A DNA stretch of 33,206 nt from Bordetella parapertussis (GTDB lineage Bacteria > Pseudomonadota > Gammaproteobacteria > Burkholderiales > Burkholderiaceae_B). Positions 1-7,716 of this stretch are shown here, in pieces (the stretch's first letter is position 1; every line of letters begins with the position of its first letter). The notes beneath the pieces were generated by a model. The model made no database searches, was not told the origin of the DNA, and was given only the letters and a program-made list of their open reading frames with translations. The translations under genes and the position numbers were made by a program. The stretch is from contig CAMBZR010000035.1 in assembly GCA_945872285.1 (NCBI GenBank), positions 1 to 33,206 on the forward strand, written 5' to 3'.

Positions 1-22
1 AGTCATATCTCAATGATAACGT

Positions 23-898
23 CTAACGCGCTTTTTGCAGCGCCAGACTGGCACTCAAAATCGTAAGAATCATCACGGTTGCGCCCACGAGTGTGCGAAG
101 AGACGGCGTTTGGCTAAAAAACCACCAGGCAAAAGCGATCGCGTAAATCGGTTCTAAAGCGACAACCAGGCCCGCCGTACGGGCGGGCAACTGGCGCAAG
201 CTTGACACAAATAAGAGATGGGCTAAACCAGTGCAGAGCACGCCCAACACAGCCACCCACAGCCAGTTCACAACGCTGATCGTCGCCAGCGACCCCACCA
301 CCCAAGGTGAGAGCACAAGCAGCACAATAGCGTTTTGCAGACCCGCGACGGCAAAGGCATTTACACCGGACAAATAACGCCGATTCAACACGGCCAGCAC
401 CCCGAAGCTTGCCCCCGACAACAGACCCCAAAGCAAGCCCTCGGTACCCAAATCAGCAAGGTCAAACGAGGGGGTGATGAGTAGCAACCCTAGGCTCACG
501 AGCCCTAAGCGCACCCACTCGGCCCGCGTGACGATCTCGCGAAACAGCCCCCATTCGATCAAGGTAATAAAAGCGGGAAAGCTCGCGAAACCAAGTGTTG
601 CGATCGCAATACCTCCCACTTTGACTGAAATAAAAAATGTCACCCAGTGCACGGCCAGCAGCACGCCTGAACCCAGTAAGACCCACCAACGGCCATGTCG
701 CCACAACAGGCTGAGGGGCTGCGCCAGCAAGACGCGACCAAGCAAAGCAAGCGCAAGCACTGCGAAACCCGCACGGCCCCAAGTAATAAAAGTCGGGTCC
801 GCGGTAATGAGTTCACCCAAAATGCCAGTTGCACCGAATAGCACTGCAACCAGATGCACCGAAAATAACGATCGAGCGCGACTCAAGTGGTGGGCCAA
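23..898 (-). CDS. EamA/DMT-family inner-membrane transporter
   Basis: The 291-residue product is almost entirely hydrophobic, with about ten predicted membrane spans in two similar halves. This is the layout of the EamA (drug/metabolite transporter) family, which exports small metabolites or amino acids across the inner membrane. The substrate cannot be read from sequence. The first codon at 898 is TTG with no clear ribosome binding site, so the start is uncertain. The frame begins 16 bases inside the 3' end of the upstream racemase gene, so the two are probably one transcript and translationally coupled. Linkage to an amino-acid/hydantoin racemase suggests an amino-acid-like substrate; that is inference. 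Confidence 0.85.
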   Translation of the reverse strand: MAHHLSRARSLFSVHLVAVLFGATGILGELITADPTFITWGRAGFAVLALALLGRVLLAQPLSLLWRHGRWWVLLGSGVLLAVHWVTFFISVKVGGIAIATLGFASFPAFITLIEWGLFREIVTRAEWVRLGLVSLGLLLITPSFDLADLGTEGLLWGLLSGASFGVLAVLNRRYLSGVNAFAVAGLQNAIVLLVLSPWVVGSLATISVVNWLWVAVLGVLCTGLAHLLFVSSLRQLPARTAGLVVALEPIYAIAFAWWFFSQTPSLRTLVGATVMILTILSASLALQKAR

Positions 899-1623
899 CC
901 CAGCGGGGCCGCCCAGCCTGTGTAGGTTTTAGCCAAAGGGGTGGCATAGTCACCGACCTTGCTTGTTCTTAAGCCTAAGCTGACGAGTGCTTCGGCGAAT
1001 TTAACCGCCACCGCGACACCATCGAGCACAGGTACGCCCAACCGTTGGGTCAAGGTTTGACACAGGGCCGTCATCCCTGCGCACCCGAGCACAATCGCTG
1101 CACTGCGATCGCGGCTGAGCGCCTCGCGCGCCACTTGCTCGATCTGGCTCACCAGCGCTTGGCCTCCGTCCTCGAGGTCAAGTACCGCAATATCGGTGCC
1201 GTGCACGCCCCGGCATTGCTGCTCAAAGCCATAACGCTGCACGAGTCGCTCGGCAATAATGCAAGTACGTGTCATAGTTGTAACAACTGAAAACCCGGTA
1301 GCAACCATGCTGGCGGCATGAAAAGCGGCCTCAGCGATGCCCAAAACGGGTGCCTGCGTTGCTTCGCGAGCGGCTTCCAACCCAGGATCTCCAAAACACG
1401 CAATCACCACCGCATCGGGGCGCTGGGGCGCTGCCAGACGCACTTGCTCAGCAACACCCGCTGCGGCAAAGGCTTCGTCGTAGTGTCCTTCAATGGAAAG
1501 TGGTCCAAAACTGGGTTGAACCGCAAGGATTTCTGTGCCTGCACTTGCAACAGCCCGTGCCCCCTTGGCGATGCCAGCAGTCATGCTTTTGGACGTATTC
1601 GGGTTAATCAGTAGTAGTTTCAT
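883..1623 (-). CDS. Hydantoin / Asp-Glu family racemase
   Basis: This 246-residue cytoplasmic protein opens with LLLINPNTSKSMT, the signature start of hydantoin and Asp/Glu racemases. These are cofactor-independent enzymes that invert a stereocentre using two cysteines acting as acid and base. Both cysteines are present: C76 in ACFGDPG and C181 in LGCAGM, the spacing known for hydantoin racemases. The length is normal for the family. The substrate could be a hydantoin, a free amino acid or a related compound; no hydantoinase or carbamoylase is in the window. It overlaps the downstream EamA permease by 16 bases and is divergent from a peptide ABC importer. The ribosome binding site before the ATG at 1623 is weak. 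Confidence 0.85.
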   Translation of the reverse strand: MKLLLINPNTSKSMTAGIAKGARAVASAGTEILAVQPSFGPLSIEGHYDEAFAAAGVAEQVRLAAPQRPDAVVIACFGDPGLEAAREATQAPVLGIAEAAFHAASMVATGFSVVTTMTRTCIIAERLVQRYGFEQQCRGVHGTDIAVLDLEDGGQALVSQIEQVAREALSRDRSAAIVLGCAGMTALCQTLTQRLGVPVLDGVAVAVKFAEALVSLGLRTSKVGDYATPLAKTYTGWAAPLGWPTT

Positions 1624-1641
1624 TTTGAAAGGTCAGTTAAA

Positions 1642-1672
1642 TTTGCTTACAAGTGCAAGCAAAGTGTTGCAC
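1642..1672. repeat. Two interlocked inverted repeats upstream of the racemase gene
   Basis: TTTGCTT (1642-1648) and AAGCAAA (1657-1663) form a perfect 7-base dyad with an 8-base spacer. Overlapping it, GTGCAA (1653-1658) and TTGCAC (1667-1672) form a perfect 6-base dyad, also with an 8-base spacer. The dyads lie 20-50 bases upstream of the racemase ATG, where a repressor or activator of the divergent genes would bind. The binding protein is unknown. Confidence 0.5.
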
Positions 1673-1707
1673 CAAAAAGGACAAAAATGTCTCAAACTTC
1701 ATATTTA

Positions 1708-1726
1708 TGCACCAAAGCGTAGCGCA
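1708..1726. promoter_or_regulatory. Possible NtrC-like enhancer site
   Basis: TGCACCA (1708-1714) and TAGCGCA (1720-1726) are separated by five bases. They form an imperfect dyad that resembles the NtrC consensus GCACCA-N5-TGGTGC, with the right half matching at four of six positions. It lies about 115 bases upstream of the -24 element, a usual enhancer distance. The match is only partial, so this is a suggestion. Confidence 0.3.
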
Positions 1727-1818
1727 AGGTAAAAATTTATGCCCCTAAAAAGGAGATCTACAACTCCATTACGCCCGTCAAAAGGCTGGGGGCTTCAGCA
1801 AACGCTATCAAGCGCCTA

Positions 1819-1840
1819 GACAGAAAGTCATTCTTCTGTC
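1819..1840. repeat. Perfect dyad abutting the sigma-54 promoter
   Basis: GACAGAA (1819-1825) and TTCTGTC (1834-1840) are perfect inverted copies separated by eight bases. The right arm ends two bases before the -24 element. A protein bound here could block sigma-54 RNA polymerase or help position it. Confidence 0.5.
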
Positions 1841-1841
1841 G

Positions 1842-1857
1842 TGGCACAGTAATTGCT
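1842..1857 (+). promoter_or_regulatory. Sigma-54 (-24/-12) promoter of the peptide importer operon
   Basis: TGGCACAGTAATTGCT matches the sigma-54 consensus TGGCACG-N4-TTGCW at every fixed position except one (A for G), with the obligatory GG-N10-GC spacing. Transcription would start near 1868, giving a leader of about 107 bases before the ATG at 1976. Sigma-54 promoters need an ATP-dependent enhancer-binding activator; NtrC is the obvious candidate for a peptide importer but others are possible. Confidence 0.7.
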
Positions 1858-1975
1858 ATAAATCATACAACGAGTGCCTGGCCCGGTTGTGCAAAGTCTC
1901 GTTTTGCTGTTGCAGTCTTTCATTTGATCCCTTCACTCGACATTCGCTCTGCCTAGACCATTATTCGGAGAATTC

Positions 1976-3652
1976 ATGAAACAGTCTTTTTCTTTCGCGC
2001 GCTTGGGTTTGTCCCCACTTCGCTTGTCTTTGTTGGCCAGTGTTCTTGCGGTCGCTTTCGCACAACCTGCACTCGCACAAAACAAAACACTAACAATCGC
2101 CATGACTGCGGCCGATGTGCCCAGAACGCTTGGGCAGCCCGATCAAGGTTTTGAAGGTAATCGTTTTACCGGCATCCCGATGTACGACTCGTTGACGCAG
2201 TGGGATCTGAGCAAGGCCGACGCCGCCAGCACGGTCATCCCAGGCGTTGCGCTTTCGTGGGCCGTAGATGCGAATGACAAAACAAAGTGGGTGTTCAAAT
2301 TACGCCCAGGTGTCAAGTTTCACGATGGCTCTGCCTTCACCGCCGACGCCGTTGTTTGGAATGTTCAAAAAGTTTTAGACAAGGCAGCACCTCATTTTGA
2401 TGCCAGCCAGGTCGGTGCGACAGCCTCGCGCATGCCAACGTTGCGCAGCGCCAAAAAAATCGATGACATGACCGTTGAGTTAACCACGAGCGAGCCCGAT
2501 TCGTTCTTGCCAATTAATTTAACGAATCTCTTTATGGCTTCGCCCGCTAAATGGAACGAAAAACTTAAGGCGGTGCCCGCCACAGTGGCCGACCCAGCCG
2601 AGCGCTCAAAACAGGCCTGGACAGCCTTTGCTGCCGATGCCTCGGGCAGCGGCCCGTTTAAGATGACTCGCTTTGTTCCTCGTGAACGGCTCGAACTTGC
2701 CGCAAATAAAGACTATTGGGATCCCAAACGCGTACCAAAGATTGATCGGGTCGTGATGATTCCAATGCCCGAGGCAAACGCGCGTACCGCAGCCCTGTTA
2801 TCGGGCCAAGTTGATTGGATTGAAGCCCCCGCTCCAGACGCGATGCCACAAATCAAACAGCGTGGCTTTACGATCTATAGCAACGCGCAACCTCACGTTT
2901 GGCCCTGGCAATTATCGTTTGCCGACGGTTCGCCTTGGTTAGACAAGCGGGTACGTCAAGCCGCCAATTTATGTGTCGATCGGGCGGGTCTCAAGAGCCT
3001 GCTAGGCGGCATGATGGAGATCCCAAAAGGGACCTTTCCTCCAGGCCATCCATGGTGGGGTAATCCGACCTTTGAGATCAAGTACGACCCAGCCGCCGCC
3101 AAAAAGCTCATGACAGAGGCAGGCTACTCGACGGCCAAGCCGATGAAAACTAAAGTACAAATCTCGGCTTCTGGCTCGGGTCAGATGCAGCCCCTGCCGA
3201 TGAACGAGTTCGTACAACAGTCACTCAAGCAATGCTTCTTTGACGTTCAGTTTGACGTCATTGAGTGGAACACCATGTTCAACAGCTGGCGCTTAGGTGC
3301 AAAAGACCCCGCCGCAAACGGCGCAACGGCCACCAACGTCAGCTTCTCGGCAATGGATCCGTTTTTTGCGATGGTTCGGTTCTCGAGCACCAAAGCGTTT
3401 CCTCCGGTGTCAAACAACTGGGGATACTTTGGCAGCCCCGAGCTTGACACACTCGTGTCAAACGCCCGTACAAACTTTGAAGAAAAAGGCCGTGACGAAG
3501 CGCTGGCAAAACTACATGCCAAAATCGTCGACGAAGCGGCCTTCGTCTGGATCGCACACGATGTGGGTCCACGAGCCATGAGTCCTAAAGTCAAAAATGT
3601 CGTTCAGCCGAAGAGCTGGTTTATTGACATTGCTACAATGACCAAGGACTAA
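1976..3652 (+). CDS. Peptide/nickel-type ABC transporter periplasmic binding protein
   Basis: This 558-residue protein has an N-terminal signal peptide with a cleavage site after the ALA at residues 32-34. It then shows features of the family 5 extracellular solute-binding proteins (DppA/OppA type): YDSLTQWD, an LRPGVKFHDGS motif, and the alternating lobes of a large binding protein. It captures peptides or similar ligands in the periplasm and delivers them to the permeases encoded just downstream. GGAG lies six bases before the ATG. It is first in a five-gene operon, under a sigma-54-like promoter, and is separated from the permease genes by 135 bases containing two hairpins. Ligand specificity cannot be assigned; dipeptides, opines, glutathione or amino-acid derivatives are all possible. 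Confidence 0.93.
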   Translation: MKQSFSFARLGLSPLRLSLLASVLAVAFAQPALAQNKTLTIAMTAADVPRTLGQPDQGFEGNRFTGIPMYDSLTQWDLSKADAASTVIPGVALSWAVDANDKTKWVFKLRPGVKFHDGSAFTADAVVWNVQKVLDKAAPHFDASQVGATASRMPTLRSAKKIDDMTVELTTSEPDSFLPINLTNLFMASPAKWNEKLKAVPATVADPAERSKQAWTAFAADASGSGPFKMTRFVPRERLELAANKDYWDPKRVPKIDRVVMIPMPEANARTAALLSGQVDWIEAPAPDAMPQIKQRGFTIYSNAQPHVWPWQLSFADGSPWLDKRVRQAANLCVDRAGLKSLLGGMMEIPKGTFPPGHPWWGNPTFEIKYDPAAAKKLMTEAGYSTAKPMKTKVQISASGSGQMQPLPMNEFVQQSLKQCFFDVQFDVIEWNTMFNSWRLGAKDPAANGATATNVSFSAMDPFFAMVRFSSTKAFPPVSNNWGYFGSPELDTLVSNARTNFEEKGRDEALAKLHAKIVDEAAFVWIAHDVGPRAMSPKVKNVVQPKSWFIDIATMTKD

Positions 3653-3667
3653 GCGACCGAAGTCTTG

Positions 3668-3695
3668 CGGCGGCACTTTCATTTTGGTGCCGCCG
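3668..3695 (+). terminator. Hairpin after the binding-protein gene (attenuator or mRNA stabiliser)
   Basis: CGGCGGCAC (3668-3676) and GTGCCGCCG (3687-3695) form a perfect 9-base-pair, GC-rich stem with a 10-base loop, 15 bases after the stop codon. The following bases are T-rich but not a pure T tract, so termination would be partial. Such a hairpin commonly protects the binding-protein mRNA and lowers permease expression. Confidence 0.6.
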
Positions 3696-3724
3696 TATTC
3701 ATTTTTGATGGCAATCTCACACTC

Positions 3725-3750
3725 AAGCGCTCGTTCCGCACGTAGCGCTT
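3725..3750 (+). repeat. Second hairpin between binding protein and permease genes
   Basis: AAGCGCT (3725-3731) and AGCGCTT (3744-3750) form a perfect 7-base-pair stem with a 12-base loop, ending 37 bases before the permease start. It may act with the stronger hairpin upstream in setting the ratio of binding protein to permease. Confidence 0.45.
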
Positions 3751-3787
3751 AAGGCTGCTTGACTGATCGTTTTAAAGGCTGTTTTGT

Positions 3788-4741
3788 ATGCTGAGTTTTA
3801 TCTTTCAACGCGTTTTATACACGCTGCCCATCATGTTTGGCGTGGCGCTTGTTTGTTTTGGTCTGGTGCACTTAGCGCCCGGCGATCCACTGGTGTCGAT
3901 CATGCCTCCCGATGCCTCGCAAGAATTACAAAAACAGTTGATGGAGATCTATGGTTTTAATAAATCGTACCCAGAACAATTTTTTCGGTGGGGCTGGCGC
4001 GCACTACAAGGTGACTTAGGCACTTCGATTGCAAGCGGTCGCCCTGTGACGTCAGAGGTCTTGCGAGCCGTCAGCAACACCTTCCGACTAGCGATCGTGG
4101 CGACCATGATCGGTTTTATATTTGGCTGTCTGTTTGGTTTTGTCGCCGGTTACTTTCAAAACTCTTGGGTAGATAAGGCTGCGTCGCTGACCTCGGTACT
4201 GGGTGTCAGCGTGCCCCACTACTGGCTTGGTATGGTGCTTGTGATTATATTTAGTTCAATTCTGATGTGGCTACCGCCCAACGGAGCCGGGCCCGGCGGC
4301 TCGTCTGACTGGCAATGGAACTGGGAACATATTAAACACTTGGTTTTACCCGCGGTCACGATGAGCGTCATCCCGATGGGAATTATTTCGCGCACAATAC
4401 GTGCGTTGGTCGCTGAGATTCTTGCGCAAGAATTTATTGTGGGCCTCAAAGCAAAAGGGCTCAAAAATGTTGGTATTTTTTTTCACGTTGTCAAAAACGC
4501 TGCGCCTACGGCCTTGGCAGTCATGGGTTTACAACTCGGCTATTTGTTAGGCGGCTCGATTCTAATCGAAACCGTTTTTTCTTGGCCTGGAACAGGTTTT
4601 TTGTTGAACTCTGCCATTTTTCAAAGAGATCTTCCCTTGCTGCAAGGAACCATCCTCGTTCTCGCCACTTTTTTTGTGATCCTCAACATGCTCGTCGATA
4701 TTGTTCAGACCACGCTTGACCCACGAATCGCGCGAGGCTGA
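3788..4741 (+). CDS. Peptide ABC transporter permease, DppB type
   Basis: This 317-residue inner-membrane protein starts with the typical DppB/OppB opening (membrane span at about residues 10-30, then HLAPGDP). It carries the cytoplasmic EAA loop at about residues 210-230, which docks on the ATPases. Six membrane spans are expected for the family. AAAGG lies about ten bases before the ATG. The next gene starts five bases after the stop. With the DppC-type partner it forms the transmembrane channel of the importer. Confidence 0.93.
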   Translation: MLSFIFQRVLYTLPIMFGVALVCFGLVHLAPGDPLVSIMPPDASQELQKQLMEIYGFNKSYPEQFFRWGWRALQGDLGTSIASGRPVTSEVLRAVSNTFRLAIVATMIGFIFGCLFGFVAGYFQNSWVDKAASLTSVLGVSVPHYWLGMVLVIIFSSILMWLPPNGAGPGGSSDWQWNWEHIKHLVLPAVTMSVIPMGIISRTIRALVAEILAQEFIVGLKAKGLKNVGIFFHVVKNAAPTALAVMGLQLGYLLGGSILIETVFSWPGTGFLLNSAIFQRDLPLLQGTILVLATFFVILNMLVDIVQTTLDPRIARG

Positions 4742-4746
4742 ATCCG

Positions 4747-5640
4747 ATGCTAAATATCACTGTCGACACAAAAAAAATTCCGTCCCTTGACACCGAGCGC
4801 TCGGTGGGCTATTGGCAAAATGTATTTTCACGCTTGGTGCGCGATAAGGTCGCGATGTTCGCAGCGCTAGTCATTACTTGCTTGCTCATCATGGCAATTT
4901 TTGGTCAGCTCATCACCCCTGCCGACCCGTACGCAGCTTCGATTATGAAGCGCCTTAAACCGATCGGCTTCGAAGGCTATCCTTTGGGGACTGATGAGTT
5001 GGGTCGTGACATGCTGTCACGCCTGATGGTGGGGGCCAGACTGTCGCTGTTTATGGGGATTACACCCGTTTTGCTTGCGTTTGCGATCGGGTCAAGTATC
5101 GGTATCGTTGCAGGGTATGCCGGTGGCAAACTCAATTCGATCATGATGCGCACCATTGACGTGTTTTATGCGTTTCCGTCTGTCTTGTTGGCGATTGCGC
5201 TGTCGGGGGTATTGGGAACCGGTATCACCAACTCACTAATTTCGCTCACGATCGTGTTTATTCCACCCATCGCGCGAGTCGCTGAAAGCGTCACCACACA
5301 GATTCGTAGCCGTGATTTTGTCGAAGCCGCGCGCGCGTCCGGCGCTAACGCGTTTACCATCGTTCGGGTTCATGTCTTGGGTAACGTGCTCAGCCCGATC
5401 TTCGTCTATTCAACAAGCCTGATTGCTGTCTCGATGATTCTGGCCTCAGGCTTAAGCTTTCTGGGCCTTGGAGTCAAGCCACCAGAGCCCGAGTGGGGCC
5501 TGATGCTTAACACCTTACGTACCGCCATTTATGTACAACCCTGGATCGCGGCTTTGCCGGGCATCATGATCTTCATCACCTCAATCGCCTTCAACCTGCT
5601 GTCTGATGGGTTGCGCTCAGCCATGGAGATCAAAAACTAA
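4747..5640 (+). CDS. Peptide ABC transporter permease, DppC type
   Basis: This 297-residue protein has the N-terminal extension and first span of DppC/OppC permeases, the conserved [12 protein letters not shown] segment (residues 81-92), and the EAA loop with EAARASGA (193-200). It is the second membrane subunit of the importer. The stop TAA shares its last A with the ATG of the following ATPase gene (TAATG), indicating coupled translation. Confidence 0.93.
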   Translation: MLNITVDTKKIPSLDTERSVGYWQNVFSRLVRDKVAMFAALVITCLLIMAIFGQLITPADPYAASIMKRLKPIGFEGYPLGTDELGRDMLSRLMVGARLSLFMGITPVLLAFAIGSSIGIVAGYAGGKLNSIMMRTIDVFYAFPSVLLAIALSGVLGTGITNSLISLTIVFIPPIARVAESVTTQIRSRDFVEAARASGANAFTIVRVHVLGNVLSPIFVYSTSLIAVSMILASGLSFLGLGVKPPEPEWGLMLNTLRTAIYVQPWIAALPGIMIFITSIAFNLLSDGLRSAMEIKN

Positions 5641-6692
5641 TGAATACGCCTCTCACACACGTTGCTGATGTAGGGGGCACTGCGCAACCCTTGTTGATGG
5701 TCAAAAATTTGATCAAACACTTTGCTCTCAAGAAAGATATCTTAGGCAAAGGTGGTGGTGTGGTGCGCGCAGTAGACGGCATTGACTTCATGGTACGTAA
5801 GGGTGAGACCCTGGGGGTCGTCGGGGAGTCAGGCTGCGGCAAGTCGACCACCGCGCGTCTGCTGATGAATCTGATCACTGCAGATCACGGCGATATTATT
5901 TTTGACGGGCAGTCTGTCGGCAGCCGAGACTTAAGTCTCAAAGAGTTCAGGCGTCAGGCCCAGATGGTCTTCCAAGACAGTTACGCTTCGCTCAACCCGA
6001 GGTTAACCATTGAGGATTCGATTGCCTTTTCACCTCAAGTGCATGGTGTGAGTAAAGCCGACTCTATCGCGCGCGCACGTGACTTATTGCAGCGTGTCGG
6101 CCTAGACCCAAAACGTTTTGCCGAGCGCTATCCTCATGAGCTTTCTGGCGGGCAACGACAACGTGTGAACATTGCGCGGGCACTTGCCCTGCAGTCGCGC
6201 CTGATCATTTTGGACGAGGCGGTGTCGGCGCTTGACAAATCCGTTGAAGCGCAGGTCTTGAATCTTTTACTCGACCTAAAAGACGAATTTAAATTGACCT
6301 ATGTGTTCATCAGTCATGACCTAAACGTTGTGCGGTATATCTCAGATCGCGTCATGGTGATGTACCTGGGCCAAGTTGTCGAAATTGGCGAGTGCGAAAC
6401 ACTCTTTAATTCGCCACGCCACCCCTACACGCGCGCCCTGCTTTCTTCAGTACCCTCAATGGACCCAGAGCGGCGAACCGAAACGCCACCGCTCGCGGGC
6501 GACCCGCCCAATCCAATCAATCCGCCTTCGGGTTGCCGTTTTCACACGCGCTGCTCTGAAGCCCAACCGGTCTGCTCAAAGAAAATGCCACCGTTAGTTT
6601 CAAGTCGAGATGGGCAAGGCGTCGCCTGCTGGATTCATGTTGAAAACAGCGGTCATACGCAAGCCACTTTAGCGAGCGTTCCAACAGTATGA
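5640..6692 (+). CDS. Peptide ABC transporter ATP-binding protein, DppF type
   Basis: This 350-residue ATPase has Walker [10 protein letters not shown] at residues 62-70, the ABC signature LSGGQ at 168-172, and Walker [13 protein letters not shown] at about 188-199. The C-terminal oligopeptide-transporter extension includes the cysteine-containing CRFHTRC segment. It is one of two ATPases energising the importer. The Walker B has DEAVSALD where DEPVSALD is usual, a mild change that leaves the catalytic Glu in place. The end overlaps the next ATPase gene by four bases (ATGA). The order binding protein-B-C-F-D differs from the common Dpp order A-B-C-D-F. Confidence 0.93.
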   Translation: MNTPLTHVADVGGTAQPLLMVKNLIKHFALKKDILGKGGGVVRAVDGIDFMVRKGETLGVVGESGCGKSTTARLLMNLITADHGDIIFDGQSVGSRDLSLKEFRRQAQMVFQDSYASLNPRLTIEDSIAFSPQVHGVSKADSIARARDLLQRVGLDPKRFAERYPHELSGGQRQRVNIARALALQSRLIILDEAVSALDKSVEAQVLNLLLDLKDEFKLTYVFISHDLNVVRYISDRVMVMYLGQVVEIGECETLFNSPRHPYTRALLSSVPSMDPERRTETPPLAGDPPNPINPPSGCRFHTRCSEAQPVCSKKMPPLVSSRDGQGVACWIHVENSGHTQATLASVPTV

Positions 6693-7705
6693 ATCCCGCA
6701 ACCGAAGCAGTCGAAACAACAGAAGCTCCTTTTGTTGATATTCGCGACCTCACTGTCACTTTTACCGGGGGAAAAACTCCCGTCAAGGCCGTAAATGGCG
6801 TAACCCTCGCCGTTAAGCGCGGCGAAGTCGTCGCCCTCATTGGTGAATCGGGTTCTGGCAAAAGCGTCACCTTGCGCTCGATTTTGCGCCTGCACAACCC
6901 AGCCCGCTCAAAACTCGAGGGACAGATTTTAATTGGGGGACAGGATGTCGTGCAACTATCGAGCAGCGCATTGTCGAGCTTTAGAGGCAAAGTCGCATCG
7001 ATGATTTTTCAAGAACCCTTGCTTGCCCTTGACCCGGTCTATACCGTTGGCGCTCAAATCACTGAAGCGATTTTGCGTCACGAAAACATCAGCCAAAGCG
7101 AGGCGCGCGCGCGTGCGCTGTCGTTATTCGAACGTGTGCGCATCCCCAGCCCCGAGCGACGTCTAGACGCGTATCCTCACGAAATGTCGGGTGGCATGCG
7201 TCAGCGCGCCATGATTTCGTTAGCGCTTGCAAGCGAACCGCAATTGCTACTGGCAGACGAACCCACCACGGCACTCGACGCAACGGTACAGATTCAAATT
7301 CTCTTGCTGTTGCGTGAACTACAACGCGAATTGGGCTTGTCTGTCATTTTTGTGACCCATGACATCGGGGCTGCCGTTGAAGTGGCAGACCGTATCGCCG
7401 TGATGTATGCGGGCAGAATTGTCGAACAAGGCACGACTCGAACCATCATGCGTTCGCCGCGCCACCCCTACACGCGCGCTTTACTCAAAAGTCTGGCGCA
7501 CGGCGCCGTTAAGAAAGGCACACGCTTAGAGACCATTTCAGGCTCGCCACCCGACTTGACCAAGCTGCCGCCTGGGTGCGCCTTTGCAGAGCGATGCAGC
7601 TTGGCACTTGAAGCCTGCAAACAGACCGTGCCTGAGTTGGTCTGGCTGACACCTGACCACAGCGCGCGTTGCCTGCGCACCGAACAAACCGCGGTACCTC
7701 TTTAA
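6689..7705 (+). CDS. Peptide ABC transporter ATP-binding protein, DppD type
   Basis: This 338-residue ATPase has Walker A GESGSGKS (52-59), a signature motif MSGGM (166-170, typical of the DppD subgroup rather than LSGGQ), and Walker B LLLADEPT (about 187-194). It also has the C-terminal oligopeptide-binding extension GCAFAERC. It pairs with the DppF-type ATPase encoded immediately upstream, with ATGA overlap. It is last in the importer operon and faces clpB, whose stop codon lies 12 bases beyond. I see no clear terminator in that short convergent gap. Confidence 0.92.
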   Translation: MNPATEAVETTEAPFVDIRDLTVTFTGGKTPVKAVNGVTLAVKRGEVVALIGESGSGKSVTLRSILRLHNPARSKLEGQILIGGQDVVQLSSSALSSFRGKVASMIFQEPLLALDPVYTVGAQITEAILRHENISQSEARARALSLFERVRIPSPERRLDAYPHEMSGGMRQRAMISLALASEPQLLLADEPTTALDATVQIQILLLLRELQRELGLSVIFVTHDIGAAVEVADRIAVMYAGRIVEQGTTRTIMRSPRHPYTRALLKSLAHGAVKKGTRLETISGSPPDLTKLPPGCAFAERCSLALEACKQTVPELVWLTPDHSARCLRTEQTAVPL

Positions 7706-7716
7706 CCCGCTGCGAC

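Larger units (their letters stand above)
1624..1975. other. Divergent intergenic control region (racemase / peptide importer)
   Basis: I find no convincing gene in these 352 bases. They contain two interlocked perfect inverted repeats near the racemase start (1642-1672), an NtrC-like imperfect dyad (1708-1726), a perfect 7-base dyad (1819-1840) and a sigma-54 type promoter (1842-1857). GGAG sits six bases before the importer ATG at 1976. The layout, with activator-type dyads 100-200 bases upstream of a -24/-12 element, fits an enhancer-dependent promoter. Confidence 0.6.

Noticed and set aside
474..932. A 152-codon plus-strand frame opposite the first EamA gene
   Set aside because: Antisense to a good membrane protein; composition is Pro/Ser/Arg-rich as expected for a shadow frame.
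1876..1895. A second sigma-54-like element, TGGCCCGGTTGTGC, just downstream of the good one
   Set aside because: The GG to GC spacing is one base short and the -12 half does not match.
6517..6990. A 157-codon minus-strand frame opposite the two ATPase genes
   Set aside because: Antisense shadow of two conserved ATPase genes with no protein-like features.
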